Positions 26,271 to 35,558 of a stretch of DNA of 64,000 bases are shown in pieces; the stretch's first letter is position 1, and each line of letters opens with the position of its first letter. The position numbers were made by a program, and so were the translations under genes. The stretch spans positions 1,274,110 through 1,338,109 of the forward strand of contig JALJOM010000003.1 of the NCBI GenBank assembly GCA_024304885.1, in the 5' to 3' direction. The notes beneath the pieces were generated by a model. It was not told the origin of the DNA. It worked only from the letters and a program-made list of their open reading frames with translations, and made no database searches. Source of the stretch: Beijerinckiaceae bacterium. Lineage in GTDB: Bacteria > Pseudomonadota > Alphaproteobacteria > Rhizobiales > Beijerinckiaceae.

Positions 26271-27477
26271 CAACTTGGCTGACCGACATGAGCGCGGTCA
26301 TGACGGAAACGATCAGCCCGCCGACGATCACGCTGATCGTCACGATGGCCGCCGGGCCGACGATCGCGACGAGACGGTCGAGCGCGCGCTGCAGCTTGGC
26401 CTCGTAGAACTCGGCGATACGCTCGGCGAGCTGCGGCAGCTGCCCGGACTCCTCGCCGAGCCGCAAGGTGCGCACCGCGAGCGCCGGGAGGGCTTTCGTC
26501 TCGGCGAGCGCATCGGACAGCTTGCCGCCGCGGCGGACGAGGTCTTGCGTCTTGCTCCATGCCTCGGAGCGTCCGGACGAGGCCATCATGTCGGCGAGGA
26601 TACGCAGCGTCATCGTGAGCGGGACGCCGCTGCCGAGCAGAACCCCGAGGTTACGGCAAAACAAGGCCGCCGTATGAAATCCGAGGATTCGGCGCACGAA
26701 GGGCAGACGCCCGAGCGGCCCCAGGAGGGCAGCGCGCGTGCCCTTGCGCCGCAGGAGCAGGAAGCCGGCGCCGACAAGCACGACCAGAGCCCCGAGCAGG
26801 AGGTCGGTCTCGTTGCGCAGGATGTCCGAGAGCGCGAGGAAGCCCCGCACGATCGGATCGAGCTCGGCATTGAAGTCGCGCAGCACGCTCGCGAACTGGG
26901 GCAGGACGAAGGCGAGGAAGAACACCAGGACCGCGACGGCCGCACCGAGCACGAAGGCCGGGTAGCGCAAGGCATCGGAGACGCGCCGACGCAGGGTCTC
27001 CGCCCGCACCCGCTCGGCGGCGAGCACCTCGAGGACATGAGCGAGCGTGCCGGACGCCTCGCCGACGCGCACGAGCGCGACATACATCGGCGGGAACAGC
27101 GAGGGATGCGGCGCGAGGGCATCGGCGAAGCTCTCGCCGGTCAGCACGGCCGCGGTGATCTTCTCGATCACCGGACGCATGCGGCCGAGGTCCGCGTCGG
27201 CATGCTCCAGCTCCAGGGCTTCGTTGATCCGCGCGCCTGTCCTGAGAAGCAGGGCGAGGTCGCTCGTGAAGAAGGTGATGTCCTCGTAGCGCGGCCGCGA
27301 CAGGAATCCGAACGCTCCGCCGGAGCCTTGCCTGGCCTTGTCCTCTCCCACGGAATCGATCGGGATGAGGCCGAGATACTCGATTCGATGCGCCACCTCG
27401 GAGGCGCTCGGCGCCGCGATCGAGCCGCTGACGATCTCGCCGGTCCGTGTCAAGGCTTTGTAGCGAAAGCTCGGCAT
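26263..27477 (-). CDS. gspF: T2SS platform protein GspF
   Basis: A 404-residue polytopic inner-membrane protein. It starts MPSFRYKALTRTGEIVSG, a family signature, and has two T2SSF repeats (about 70-195 and 272-395). The membrane helices are at about 170-190 (VLVFFLAFVLPQFASVL), 220-240 and the C-terminus (AAIVTISVIVGGLIVSVM). It anchors the GspE ATPase and the base of the pseudopilus. It lies four bases downstream of gspE. Its stop is in the tandem repeat before gspG. Confidence 0.9.
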   Translation of the reverse strand: MPSFRYKALTRTGEIVSGSIAAPSASEVAHRIEYLGLIPIDSVGEDKARQGSGGAFGFLSRPRYEDITFFTSDLALLLRTGARINEALELEHADADLGRMRPVIEKITAAVLTGESFADALAPHPSLFPPMYVALVRVGEASGTLAHVLEVLAAERVRAETLRRRVSDALRYPAFVLGAAVAVLVFFLAFVLPQFASVLRDFNAELDPIVRGFLALSDILRNETDLLLGALVVLVGAGFLLLRRKGTRAALLGPLGRLPFVRRILGFHTAALFCRNLGVLLGSGVPLTMTLRILADMMASSGRSEAWSKTQDLVRRGGKLSDALAETKALPALAVRTLRLGEESGQLPQLAERIAEFYEAKLQRALDRLVAIVGPAAIVTISVIVGGLIVSVMTALMSVSQVVG

Positions 27478-27481
27478 GGCG

Positions 27482-29164
27482 TCAGCGCACCGTCGTCACG
27501 CGCAAGACCTCGGCCGCCGATGTCGTTCCGGCGCGGCATTTCGCGATCGCGTCCTCGATCATGGTCGTCATGCCGGCCTGCCGCGCGGCTTGATCGATCG
27601 CGCGGGAATCCGCACCGGGTCCGACGAGGTCGTAGACTGCACCGTCCAGGACGAGCAGCTCGAACACGCCGCAGCGGCCGCGATAGCCGGTGCCGCCGCA
27701 CCGCTCGCAGCCGTGCGGCTCGTGCACGACCTCCCCGGCGCGCAATCCGAGCATGGCAAAGCGATGGTCCTCGGTGATATCGGCCTCGGTCAAGGTGTGG
27801 GGACGCTTGCAGCGATCGCAGAGGATACGGACGAGGCGCTGAGCGATCACCGCCCGCAGGGTCGACTTCAGGAGGAAGCCCTCGACCCCGAGATCGAGCA
27901 GGCGTGGCACCGCTGCGGCGGCGGTCTCGGTATGGAGGGTCGTGAGCACGAGATGGCCGGTGAGGGCGGCATGGACCGCGATGCTCGCGGTTTCCGGATC
28001 GCGCACCTCGCCGACCATGATGACGTCGGGGTCCTGTCGCACGAAGGCGCGCATCGCCGTCGCGAAGCCGAGCCCGATCGAGGGCTTGACCTGGGACTGG
28101 TTGACCCCTGGGATCTCGTATTCCACAGGATCCTCGATCGTGAGGATCTTCCGCGACGGGTCGTTCAGGATCGAGAGCACGGTCGCGAGCGTCGTCGTCT
28201 TGCCGCTTCCGGTGGGTCCTGTCACGATGACGAGACCATGCGGCAAGGCCAGGAGTCGGCGCAGGGTCTTCTCGTCGGCGGCGGCGAGGCCGAGCTTGGT
28301 CACGTCGAGCAGGCCACGATCGCGCGGCAGCAAGCGGATCACGGCCGACTCGCCGTGCTGCGTCGGCATGGTGGCGACGCGAATGTCGATCTCGGTCCGA
28401 GCGACGCGTTGACGCGCGGCGCCGTCCTGGGGCAGCCGCCGCTCGGCGATGTTCAGCCCGGCGAGGATCTTTATGCGCGAGATCAGAGCTTGCGGCACGG
28501 CATCGGCGGGTGCGGGGACGGCGCGAAGGAGCCCGTCGACGCGCATGCGGACGGTGAGGCCGTTGCGAAACGGCTCGATGTGGATATCGCTGGCCCTGAG
28601 CTCCATGGCCCGCTCGAGCAGGTCGTTGACTGCCCGCACGACCGGGGCACCGCTCGCGAGATCACGCAGGCTTTCGATGTCGTCCTCGGCCGCGGCGCTG
28701 GTGGCCGCTGCGTCCGGCGCCGTCGCTTCGTCGGCGCCGAGCCTCGCTCCGAGAATGGTCGCGATATCCTCGAAGGAGGCCACCTCGACCTCGACCTTGC
28801 GGCCGAGGACGATCTCGGCGGCGCGGACCGCCGCGGCGTCGGTGGGATCGGCGACCGCGACCCTCGGCTTGCCGTCCTCGACCGCATAGGGAAACACGAC
28901 GGTCTCGCGCAGGAAGCGAGGCGAGAAGGCCGAGGTCAGGGGTGCGGCCTCGACGAGTTGCGGCAGCAGCACCCGGTCGAAGCCATAAAAATGTGCCACT
29001 TCGTCGGCAAAGCTGTTGGCGGATAGGCCAGTTTCCTGCCACAGACGCCGCAGGCCCTGGTCCGCGCCGCCGGCCGGTAGCGGGTCCTCGGCGACGAATT
29101 CGGGGCTCAGATGCGTCTTGCTCACCAGATGGGCCGCAAAATCGGCCAGGGCCTTGGAGGTCAT
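27482..29164 (-). CDS. gspE: T2SS assembly ATPase GspE
   Basis: A 560-residue hexameric ATPase that powers pseudopilus assembly. The N-terminal MshEN-like domain (about 40-150) contains FYGFDRVLLPQLVEAAPLT. The N2 domain holds ASDIHIEPFRNGLTVRMRVD. The Walker A is GPTGSGKT at 316-323, the Asp box is LTIEDPVEYEIPGVNQ, and the Walker B is VIMVGEVRDPETA. The tetracysteine metal site (CDRCK and CERCGGTGYRGRCG) follows near 440-480. The start at 29164 has AGGA seven bases upstream. It is the first gene of the minus-strand gsp operon. Confidence 0.93.
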   Translation of the reverse strand: MTSKALADFAAHLVSKTHLSPEFVAEDPLPAGGADQGLRRLWQETGLSANSFADEVAHFYGFDRVLLPQLVEAAPLTSAFSPRFLRETVVFPYAVEDGKPRVAVADPTDAAAVRAAEIVLGRKVEVEVASFEDIATILGARLGADEATAPDAAATSAAAEDDIESLRDLASGAPVVRAVNDLLERAMELRASDIHIEPFRNGLTVRMRVDGLLRAVPAPADAVPQALISRIKILAGLNIAERRLPQDGAARQRVARTEIDIRVATMPTQHGESAVIRLLPRDRGLLDVTKLGLAAADEKTLRRLLALPHGLVIVTGPTGSGKTTTLATVLSILNDPSRKILTIEDPVEYEIPGVNQSQVKPSIGLGFATAMRAFVRQDPDVIMVGEVRDPETASIAVHAALTGHLVLTTLHTETAAAAVPRLLDLGVEGFLLKSTLRAVIAQRLVRILCDRCKRPHTLTEADITEDHRFAMLGLRAGEVVHEPHGCERCGGTGYRGRCGVFELLVLDGAVYDLVGPGADSRAIDQAARQAGMTTMIEDAIAKCRAGTTSAAEVLRVTTVR

Positions 29165-29267
29165 CGACGGGTCCTACGCACAGCACATGTCGTGCGACCG
29201 AGGATCGCGTGTGGGTCGCACCCGAGCTCCCTTGCCGGGGGCCTCGTGCTCGACGAGCGAGCCTCGC

Positions 29268-29370
29268 CTACAGCATTTTCCAGCGAAGTGGCCTCCGGTT
29301 CGCGTTGCGAAAGAGCGATATTGCCGAGAAGTAGAGCCGCTTTCCGATCTACCCGGAACGGAAGGCGCTC
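29268..29370. repeat. Repeat A, copy A7
   Basis: Runs from CTACAGCATTTTCCAGCG through TTGCGAAAGAGCGA to the GGAACGGAAGGCGCTC end. It sits in the divergent gspE-gspD gap (29165-29697), which should also hold both promoters. No other feature is recognisable there. Confidence 0.75.
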
Positions 29371-29697
29371 GAGGCGGCCCGCCATCCGAGCGGCGGCTCT
29401 CGCCGAACCTCGCAGCCGTTGCCGCCGGATGCGGACCCGAGGTCCGACACAGGATATACGATGCGACAGGGCACCGCAAAAGTGGCATGGGTTCGGCAGG
29501 ATTGAATGGCGCCTTCCACCGGCGCGCAGATCCTGCGCCTCGGACGGGCTCGGGATCGTGATGTCTCGGAGCATTTCTGCGTGACGCTCCACCCCAGGCC
29601 GACGCGAGGATTGCACAATTGCGGAGGAGAGTCCGGCCACGGACGATTCGTCGCGCAACGCGGGCTCCCTCGTCCCGAAAGCAGGTAAGGCTTGTCG

Positions 29698-32229
29698 ATG
29701 CCCCCGCACCACTTCGGACCTTTCCGGCCCGGCGCCATGCCGCGATCACGATTGCGTTGTCGCGGCGGGTTCGGCGGGGGCATCGCGGCGTTCGTGATAG
29801 CAGCGGTGGCTTGTGCGGGTGTGTCCGGCTGTACCCTGACGGCGATCTCCGATGCCGGGACGGAGCAGCCCGACGCGATCGATCGGCTGCGCGGGCTCGA
29901 TCTGTCGCCGCGGCAGGTGCCCGGAATCGCGGAGCCCGGCGCGGGCGCCTCCGTGCAGGCGCGAGTCTACTATGGTGCGGATTCTACCGCGCAGCTTCGG
30001 GACGGGACCGGGCCGGGTGGTGGCGCGGGCGACGGCGCGCTCCAGGGAATCACGGAGGAAAGCCCCGAAGGAGTCATGCTCGACTTCGAGAACACGCCGA
30101 TCGCGGCGGTTGCCAAGGTCGTGCTGGGTGACCTCTTGCGGGTCGGCTATGTGATCGATCCGCGGGTGCAAGGCACGATCAGCCTGTCTTCCTCGCGCAA
30201 GATCCCCAAGGCCGATCTCCTCTTCGTGCTCGAGACCGCGCTGCGCTCGGCCAATGCGGTCCTGGTGCGCGAGCGCAGCGGCTATCGAATCGTGCCCGCG
30301 GAGGATGCGATCGGCTCCGGTCCGACCGATGCCGCGGGGCAGGCCGGCACGCCGGGCTACGGCGTCACCGTGATCCCGTTGCGCCATGTCTCGGTGCCGT
30401 CGATCCTGAAGCTCCTCGACGGCTTCGCCGCCAAGGCCGGCGCGGTTCGCGGCGAGCCCGGTGCCAACCTCGTCGTGGTGACCGGCACCGCCGCGGAGCG
30501 CCAGAGCGTGCTCGATACGGTGAGGAGCTTCGACGCGGACTGGATGCGCGGCCAGTCGGTCGGCATCTTTCCGATCAAGAACACGACGCCCGAACCCATC
30601 CTCGCGGAGCTCGAGAAGATTCTCGATGCCGGCGAGAACGGGCTCGGCCAGGGACTCGTGAAGGCACAGCCGATCTCCCGGCTGAACGCGATCCTGTTGG
30701 TCGCGCGAAAACCCGAGCTCCTGGAGCGGGCCGGAAAATGGATCGCACGGCTCGACGCCTCGTCGGTCGCGGCGACCGGAGTCAAGGTCTACAAGGTGCG
30801 TTACGGCGAGGCGCGCCAGCTCGCGCGACTGCTGACCGAGATGTTCACGGGCGGGGGGCGCGGCGCGGCCGACGGGACCGAGGCGCTGGCGCCGGGCGGG
30901 ACCGCGACCGGTGCCGGCGCTTCGGCGTTCGGCGGTCTCGGCGGCACCGGGCAGGGCGGCTTCGGCCAGTCGGGCTTAGGCCAGTCGGGCGCCGGCCAAG
31001 GCGGCTTCGGCCAAGGCGGCTTCGGCCAGGGCGCCGCTGGGCAGGGCGCCGCCGGGCAGGGTGGGTTCGGGACGCAGCAAGGCGGGCTCGGGCAAGCCGG
31101 GCTCGGGCAAGGCGGGCTCGGACAGGGCGGCTTGGGCGGCGAAGGCCAGCAGGCCTATGGCACCCTGCGCCCGGCGAGCGAGCAGGAGGGAGCCGCGACC
31201 GGCGCGGCAGGCGGCGGTGGCGCGGGCGGCGGGCGGGCGCTCCTGCCGGGGGTGCGCATCCTTCCCGACACCGTCAACAACGCGCTCCTGATCTATGCCG
31301 ATCCTGCGAGCTACAAGATCATAGAGCGGACCTTGAACCAGCTCGACCGGCCGCAGCTGCAGGTGGCGATCGAGGTGACCTTCGCGGAGGTGACGCTCAA
31401 CGACACGCTGCAGTATGGCGTCCAGTTCTTCCTCGGCTCGACCGACCTCGGGCTCGGCTTGAACCAGGGCTACGGGGTCAATACGGCAGCCGGACCGATT
31501 GGCGCGGCGATCCCGCCGCAACCCTTGCCGAACGCCCTGCCGGGGTTCAACCTCGTGTTCGGCAACGCCTTGACGCCGCGGGCGGTGATCAGTGCGCTGC
31601 ATCGGTTCACCGACGTGCGGATCTTGTCGAACCCTTCGCTCGTGGTGGTCAACAACCAGGTGGCGACCTTGCAGGTGGGCGACGCGGTGTCGGTGACGAC
31701 GGGGGCGGTGACACCGACCGCGGGGGGCACGCCGAACGTCGTGAGCAGCTTGGACTACCGTAACACGGGCGTGATTCTGCGGGTGAAGCCGCGGATCAAC
31801 TTCAACGGAGTGGTCTCGCTCGAGGTCGAGCAGGAGATCAGCAACGCACAGCCCAATCCCAATGCGACAGCGACGAATCCGAATCCCAACTTCGCGCAGC
31901 GCCGGGTGAAGAGCGCGATCCAGGTGGCGAGCGGGCAGACTGTGCTGCTCGCCGGATTGATCGCCAACACGCAGAATCGGGCGCGCGACGGCATCCCGAT
32001 CCTCGAGCAATTGCCGCTGGTAGGGGATGCGTTCTCGCCCTCGAACACCAAGTCGCTCAGCCCGCGCACGGAGCTCATCGTCTTCATCAAGCCACAGGTG
32101 ATCCGCGACGGGGTCGATGCCTCCTTCGTGGCCGAGGAGCTGCGCGCCAAAATCCGCGGCGACAAGATCGGCTCGGTGCGCCCGCTCGGCGCGATCCAGC
32201 CGGACCCTCCGCCGGCCCTCGTGCGATGA
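29698..32229 (+). CDS. gspD: T2SS secretin GspD
   Basis: An 843-residue outer-membrane channel. A lipoprotein signal ends V-S-G-C45, so it may reach the outer membrane as a lipoprotein. The N0 domain (about 120-205) starts MLDFENTPIAAVAKVVL, followed by N1 and N2. The N3 domain begins KVYKVRYGEARQLARLL and is split by a Gly/Gln-rich insert (about 384-514) of GQGGFGQ-like repeats. It resumes at LLPGVRILPDTVNNALLIYA. The secretin core contains QVAIEVTFAEVTLNDTLQYG, VRILSNPSLVVVNNQ and SGQTVLLAGLI. The start at 29698 follows a TAAGG site. The gene is divergent from the gspE operon. Confidence 0.93.
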   Translation: MPPHHFGPFRPGAMPRSRLRCRGGFGGGIAAFVIAAVACAGVSGCTLTAISDAGTEQPDAIDRLRGLDLSPRQVPGIAEPGAGASVQARVYYGADSTAQLRDGTGPGGGAGDGALQGITEESPEGVMLDFENTPIAAVAKVVLGDLLRVGYVIDPRVQGTISLSSSRKIPKADLLFVLETALRSANAVLVRERSGYRIVPAEDAIGSGPTDAAGQAGTPGYGVTVIPLRHVSVPSILKLLDGFAAKAGAVRGEPGANLVVVTGTAAERQSVLDTVRSFDADWMRGQSVGIFPIKNTTPEPILAELEKILDAGENGLGQGLVKAQPISRLNAILLVARKPELLERAGKWIARLDASSVAATGVKVYKVRYGEARQLARLLTEMFTGGGRGAADGTEALAPGGTATGAGASAFGGLGGTGQGGFGQSGLGQSGAGQGGFGQGGFGQGAAGQGAAGQGGFGTQQGGLGQAGLGQGGLGQGGLGGEGQQAYGTLRPASEQEGAATGAAGGGGAGGGRALLPGVRILPDTVNNALLIYADPASYKIIERTLNQLDRPQLQVAIEVTFAEVTLNDTLQYGVQFFLGSTDLGLGLNQGYGVNTAAGPIGAAIPPQPLPNALPGFNLVFGNALTPRAVISALHRFTDVRILSNPSLVVVNNQVATLQVGDAVSVTTGAVTPTAGGTPNVVSSLDYRNTGVILRVKPRINFNGVVSLEVEQEISNAQPNPNATATNPNPNFAQRRVKSAIQVASGQTVLLAGLIANTQNRARDGIPILEQLPLVGDAFSPSNTKSLSPRTELIVFIKPQVIRDGVDASFVAEELRAKIRGDKIGSVRPLGAIQPDPPPALVR

Positions 32230-32249
32230 GGTAGAGCCTCGGCCGTGGG

Positions 32250-32353
32250 CTGGAGCAATTTCCAGCGAGCCGGATCCCGGTTCGCGTCGAGAAATTGCGG
32301 CAAGACGAGACTATGGAGCGGCCTTCCGATCCGCTCGGATCAAGAAACCGCTC
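32250..32353. repeat. Repeat A, copy A8
   Basis: Contains CTGGAGCAATTTCCAGCGAG, GTCGAGAAATTGCGGCAAGA and a CCTTCCGATCCGCTCGGATC end. It lies between gspD and the nitroreductase gene, reaching the latter's stop codon. Confidence 0.7.
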
Positions 32354-32915
32354 AGAACCGTGTCACGATATCGGCGAGGACCGGGCGGGGACGATCGTCG
32401 CGGGGGCCCGGGGCGCGTCCGACGTGGACGAAGCCCGCGACCTTCTCGTTGGCCGCGATGCCGAGGCGTTCGAGGACGGCGCGGTCATAGGCATACCATT
32501 CGGTGAGCCAGACCGTGGCAAAGCCCAAGGCGTTCGCCGCGACGATCAGGTTCATGCACACGGCGCCGGCCGACAGGACCTGCTCCCATTCCGGGATCTT
32601 CTCGTGCGGTCCGGCGCGGGAGACCACACCGATCACGAGAGGCGCGAGCGAGAAGCGCTTCCTCTCGGTCGCGAGCTGCGCCTCGTCCGCGCTGGGATTG
32701 GCCTTGGCGAAGACCTCGGCGACGATCGCGCCGGCGCGATCGCGCGCCTCGCCGGCAAAGACGATGAACCGCCAAGGTGCGAGCTTGCCGTGATCGGGGA
32801 CACGCGCGGCGACCCCCAGAATCGTCTCGATCTCTTGCGCGGTCGGGCCTGGTTCCGCCAAGGCGAGGGCCGGCGCCGAGCGGCGTTTCGCGAGAAGCGC
32901 GATCGTATCGTTCAT
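32352..32915 (-). CDS. Nitroreductase-family flavoprotein (YdjA-like)
   Basis: A 187-residue FMN-dependent oxidoreductase of the small YdjA-type branch. It starts with an R-R-S-A-P motif (LLAKRRSAPALALAEPGPT), then AARVPDHGKLAPWRFIVF, SAGAVCMNLIVAANALGFAT and WLTEWYAYDRAV. These are the FMN-binding and dimer segments of the family. Members reduce nitro compounds or quinones with NAD(P)H, and the natural substrate here is unknown. It converges on gspD across a repeat and is divergent from the YfhO gene (195 bases apart). Confidence 0.85.
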   Translation of the reverse strand: MNDTIALLAKRRSAPALALAEPGPTAQEIETILGVAARVPDHGKLAPWRFIVFAGEARDRAGAIVAEVFAKANPSADEAQLATERKRFSLAPLVIGVVSRAGPHEKIPEWEQVLSAGAVCMNLIVAANALGFATVWLTEWYAYDRAVLERLGIAANEKVAGFVHVGRAPGPRDDRPRPVLADIVTRF

Positions 32916-33110
32916 CAGAGGTTCACGGGTCCGGAACTATCCACGGCCCCATCAAACCCCGTGGCGCGGCGAGACACAAGGCGCAAGATCGGGCAGGTTC
33001 GTCCGCGGCGAGCGATGGCTCGAACATCAATTCGCCGAATTGACGCGCAAGACTCACCGGACCCTCGAGGGATCGACCAGAATTTGAGCACCTGCGTAGC
33101 CCGATCGACC

Positions 33111-35558
33111 ATGATACCCTCGACCGATCCCCTTACTGCTCGCGCGAGCACACCGAGCCCGAGCGCTTGGACCAGGGCGAGCACGGGACTCGCGATCGCG
33201 GCCGTGGTCGCCTTCGTGGCTCTCGCAGCGGCTGCCTGGCTCGCGAGCGGCACCGTCGTGCCCTGGGACTCGAAGAACCACTTCTATCCGATGTTCCGCT
33301 TTCTCGCCGATTCCTTGCGCAACGGCGAGATCCCGGTCTGGAATCCCTATCATTTCGCCGGTCATCCGACGGTCGCGGACCCGCAGTCCCTTTTGTTCAC
33401 GCCGAGCATGGTGGTCCTCGCGCTCGTGGCGCCTCAGGCCTCCATGCAGCTCTTCGACGGCGTGATCCTCGCCCATCTCGCGGTCGGCGGCTTGTGCTTT
33501 CTCGGCCTGTTCCGGCGCTGGGGCTGGCATCCGGCGGGCGCGGTCCTCGCCGCGCTCGTCTTCATCCTCGGTGGAGCTGCCTCCTCGCGCCTGCAGCACA
33601 CCGGGATGATCATCTCCTATTCCTATTTCCCGGCGGCGCTGTGGAGCCTCGAGCTCGTCCTGCAACGGCGTTCCTGGCGTGCCGCGCTGGTCTTCGGCGC
33701 CGTCGCGGCGCTCATGGCGCTCGGCCGAGACCAGGTCGCCTTCCTCCTCGGCAACGTCCTGATCGGCCGGGTCGCCTGGGCCGTCGCGGCGTCGGGCCGC
33801 CCGCTCGCCTATCTCCGCGAGAGGGTCCTCGTCCTCGGCCTCGGCGGCGCCACGGCCGCGGCGCTTCTCGCGGTCCCGGTCCTCCTGACGATGCAGTTCC
33901 TCGACGAGTCGAACCGGCCGGGCATCGCCTATGGGGTCGCTGCGGCGGGCTCGCTCGCTCCGGTCAACCTCGTCACGCTGCTCGCGCCGAACTTCTTCGG
34001 CTCGCTCGAGCGGTCCTACGACTATTGGGGCCCTAACTATGTCTCGATGGCCTGGCCGGACTGGACCGACCGCGCCGTCAACTACCTCTTCATCGGCACG
34101 CTGCCGATGCTGCTCGTCGTCTGGCACGGGCTCGCCGCCGGTCGCCTGCTCGAGCGGCCGATCCGTTTCGTTCTCGTCGTGCTCGCGATCGCGCTCGCCT
34201 TCGCGCTCGGGCGCTACACGCCGCTCTTCGGCATCGCCTTCGACTGGTTCCCCGGCGTCTCGCTCTACAGGCGTCCGGCCGACGCGACGTTTCTCGTCAA
34301 CATCGCGCTCGCCTGCGGCGCGGGCTTCCTGCTCCACCGCTACATCGAGGACGGACCGCCTCGATGGCTCGACATCGGCTCCGGGCGCCTCGCTCTCGCT
34401 CGTTGCGGGCTGACTTGCGCCGCCGTCGTCGCGCTGATCGCGGCGGGCCTCGCCTTCTCCCATATGGAGAAGCACCTACGCTCGTCGCTCGTCGAGCTCG
34501 GCATCGCCGCCGCGCTGGTGGTCGGAGGGGGCCTCGCCCTGCGTGGGTTGCGGGCCGAGCCGCGGCGCGCGCTCGCCGCGGCATTGGTGGTGGCGCTGAC
34601 CGGTGCGGAACTCTTGTGGCGCAATGCCGCCTCGTCCCTCAATGCAGAGCCCTTCGACCGCTACAGCGTCTATGCCGAGATGCGACCGGGCGAGGCCGCC
34701 GGCCTCGCGATCTTGCGCAAGGAGCTCGCAGCCGAGGCCCGCGCGGGGGAGCATCCGAGGGTCGAGATTCTCGGCCTGAACGGGCCCTGGCAGAACGCGT
34801 CGATGGTCCTCGAGCTCGAGGATACGCTCGGCTACAATCCGCTGCGGATCGAGCACTACGAGCGCGCCGTCGGGACCGGGCAGAACTCCGAGGATCTGGT
34901 CGAGCGCCACTACCCCGGCACCTTTCGGGGCTATAGATCGCACCTCGCATCCTTGCTCGGCATCGAGTATCTGATCCTCGGCCGGCCTTTGACTGAGCTG
35001 CCGCGCCACGTCCCGAGGCCGAGCGCGACGCTGATCTATGCGAGCGACACGATGTATATCTACAAGCTCGGCAAGGCGGCGCCGCGCGCCTATTTCGCCT
35101 CGCAGGTCGAGCCGGTCGACAGCGCCGAGGTCCTCGACGAGGAGTCCTTGCCCGCATTCGATATGACCCGCGAGGTCCTGATCGACCGATCGAGCTTGCG
35201 CGACCTGCGATCCTCGGGCCTCGTCGAGGACGAGGCGAGCACCACGAGCGCGCCGGGCCTCGCGAGGCCGGGACCCTCTACCTTGTCGAAGGTCGCCATC
35301 ACGCGATATGCCGATAGTGCGGTCGAGATCGACGTCGATGCGCGGGAAGCCGGGATCGTCGTGCTGCACGACCTCTATTATCCCGGCTGGGAAGCCTATG
35401 TGGACGGCGCGCCTGCCCCCGTGCTCCGCGCGAACCTCCTGTTCCGCGGTGTTGAGGTGCCCGCGGGCCACCACAAGGTGGATTTCGCGTTCCGGCCGCT
35501 CTCCTTGGCCAATCTCGGATCCGCGGCGTCGAATCTCTTGAACCGGGCCGTCGAGTGA
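33111..35558 (+). CDS. YfhO-family multi-pass membrane protein
   Basis: An 815-residue inner-membrane protein. It opens with a membrane helix, then VVPWDSKNHFYPMFRFLADS and IPVWNPYHFAGHPTVADPQS, hallmarks of the YfhO (GT-C-like) family. About 11-12 membrane helices run to residue about 500. A large soluble C-terminal part ends with a beta-rich module, VVLHDLYYPGWEAYVDGAP, also typical. Family members include proteins that glycosylate envelope polymers. The substrate is unknown here. The start at 33111 is the first ATG giving a normal N-terminus. Upstream frame is low-quality. The next gene overlaps its stop (GTGA), so the two are coupled. Confidence 0.82.
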   Translation: MIPSTDPLTARASTPSPSAWTRASTGLAIAAVVAFVALAAAAWLASGTVVPWDSKNHFYPMFRFLADSLRNGEIPVWNPYHFAGHPTVADPQSLLFTPSMVVLALVAPQASMQLFDGVILAHLAVGGLCFLGLFRRWGWHPAGAVLAALVFILGGAASSRLQHTGMIISYSYFPAALWSLELVLQRRSWRAALVFGAVAALMALGRDQVAFLLGNVLIGRVAWAVAASGRPLAYLRERVLVLGLGGATAAALLAVPVLLTMQFLDESNRPGIAYGVAAAGSLAPVNLVTLLAPNFFGSLERSYDYWGPNYVSMAWPDWTDRAVNYLFIGTLPMLLVVWHGLAAGRLLERPIRFVLVVLAIALAFALGRYTPLFGIAFDWFPGVSLYRRPADATFLVNIALACGAGFLLHRYIEDGPPRWLDIGSGRLALARCGLTCAAVVALIAAGLAFSHMEKHLRSSLVELGIAAALVVGGGLALRGLRAEPRRALAAALVVALTGAELLWRNAASSLNAEPFDRYSVYAEMRPGEAAGLAILRKELAAEARAGEHPRVEILGLNGPWQNASMVLELEDTLGYNPLRIEHYERAVGTGQNSEDLVERHYPGTFRGYRSHLASLLGIEYLILGRPLTELPRHVPRPSATLIYASDTMYIYKLGKAAPRAYFASQVEPVDSAEVLDEESLPAFDMTREVLIDRSSLRDLRSSGLVEDEASTTSAPGLARPGPSTLSKVAITRYADSAVEIDVDAREAGIVVLHDLYYPGWEAYVDGAPAPVLRANLLFRGVEVPAGHHKVDFAFRPLSLANLGSAASNLLNRAVE

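Noticed and set aside
30950-31140. CRISPR or VNTR array in gspD
   Set aside because: Repeats are codon-phased and encode the Gly/Gln insert in an intact secretin frame; no unique spacers.
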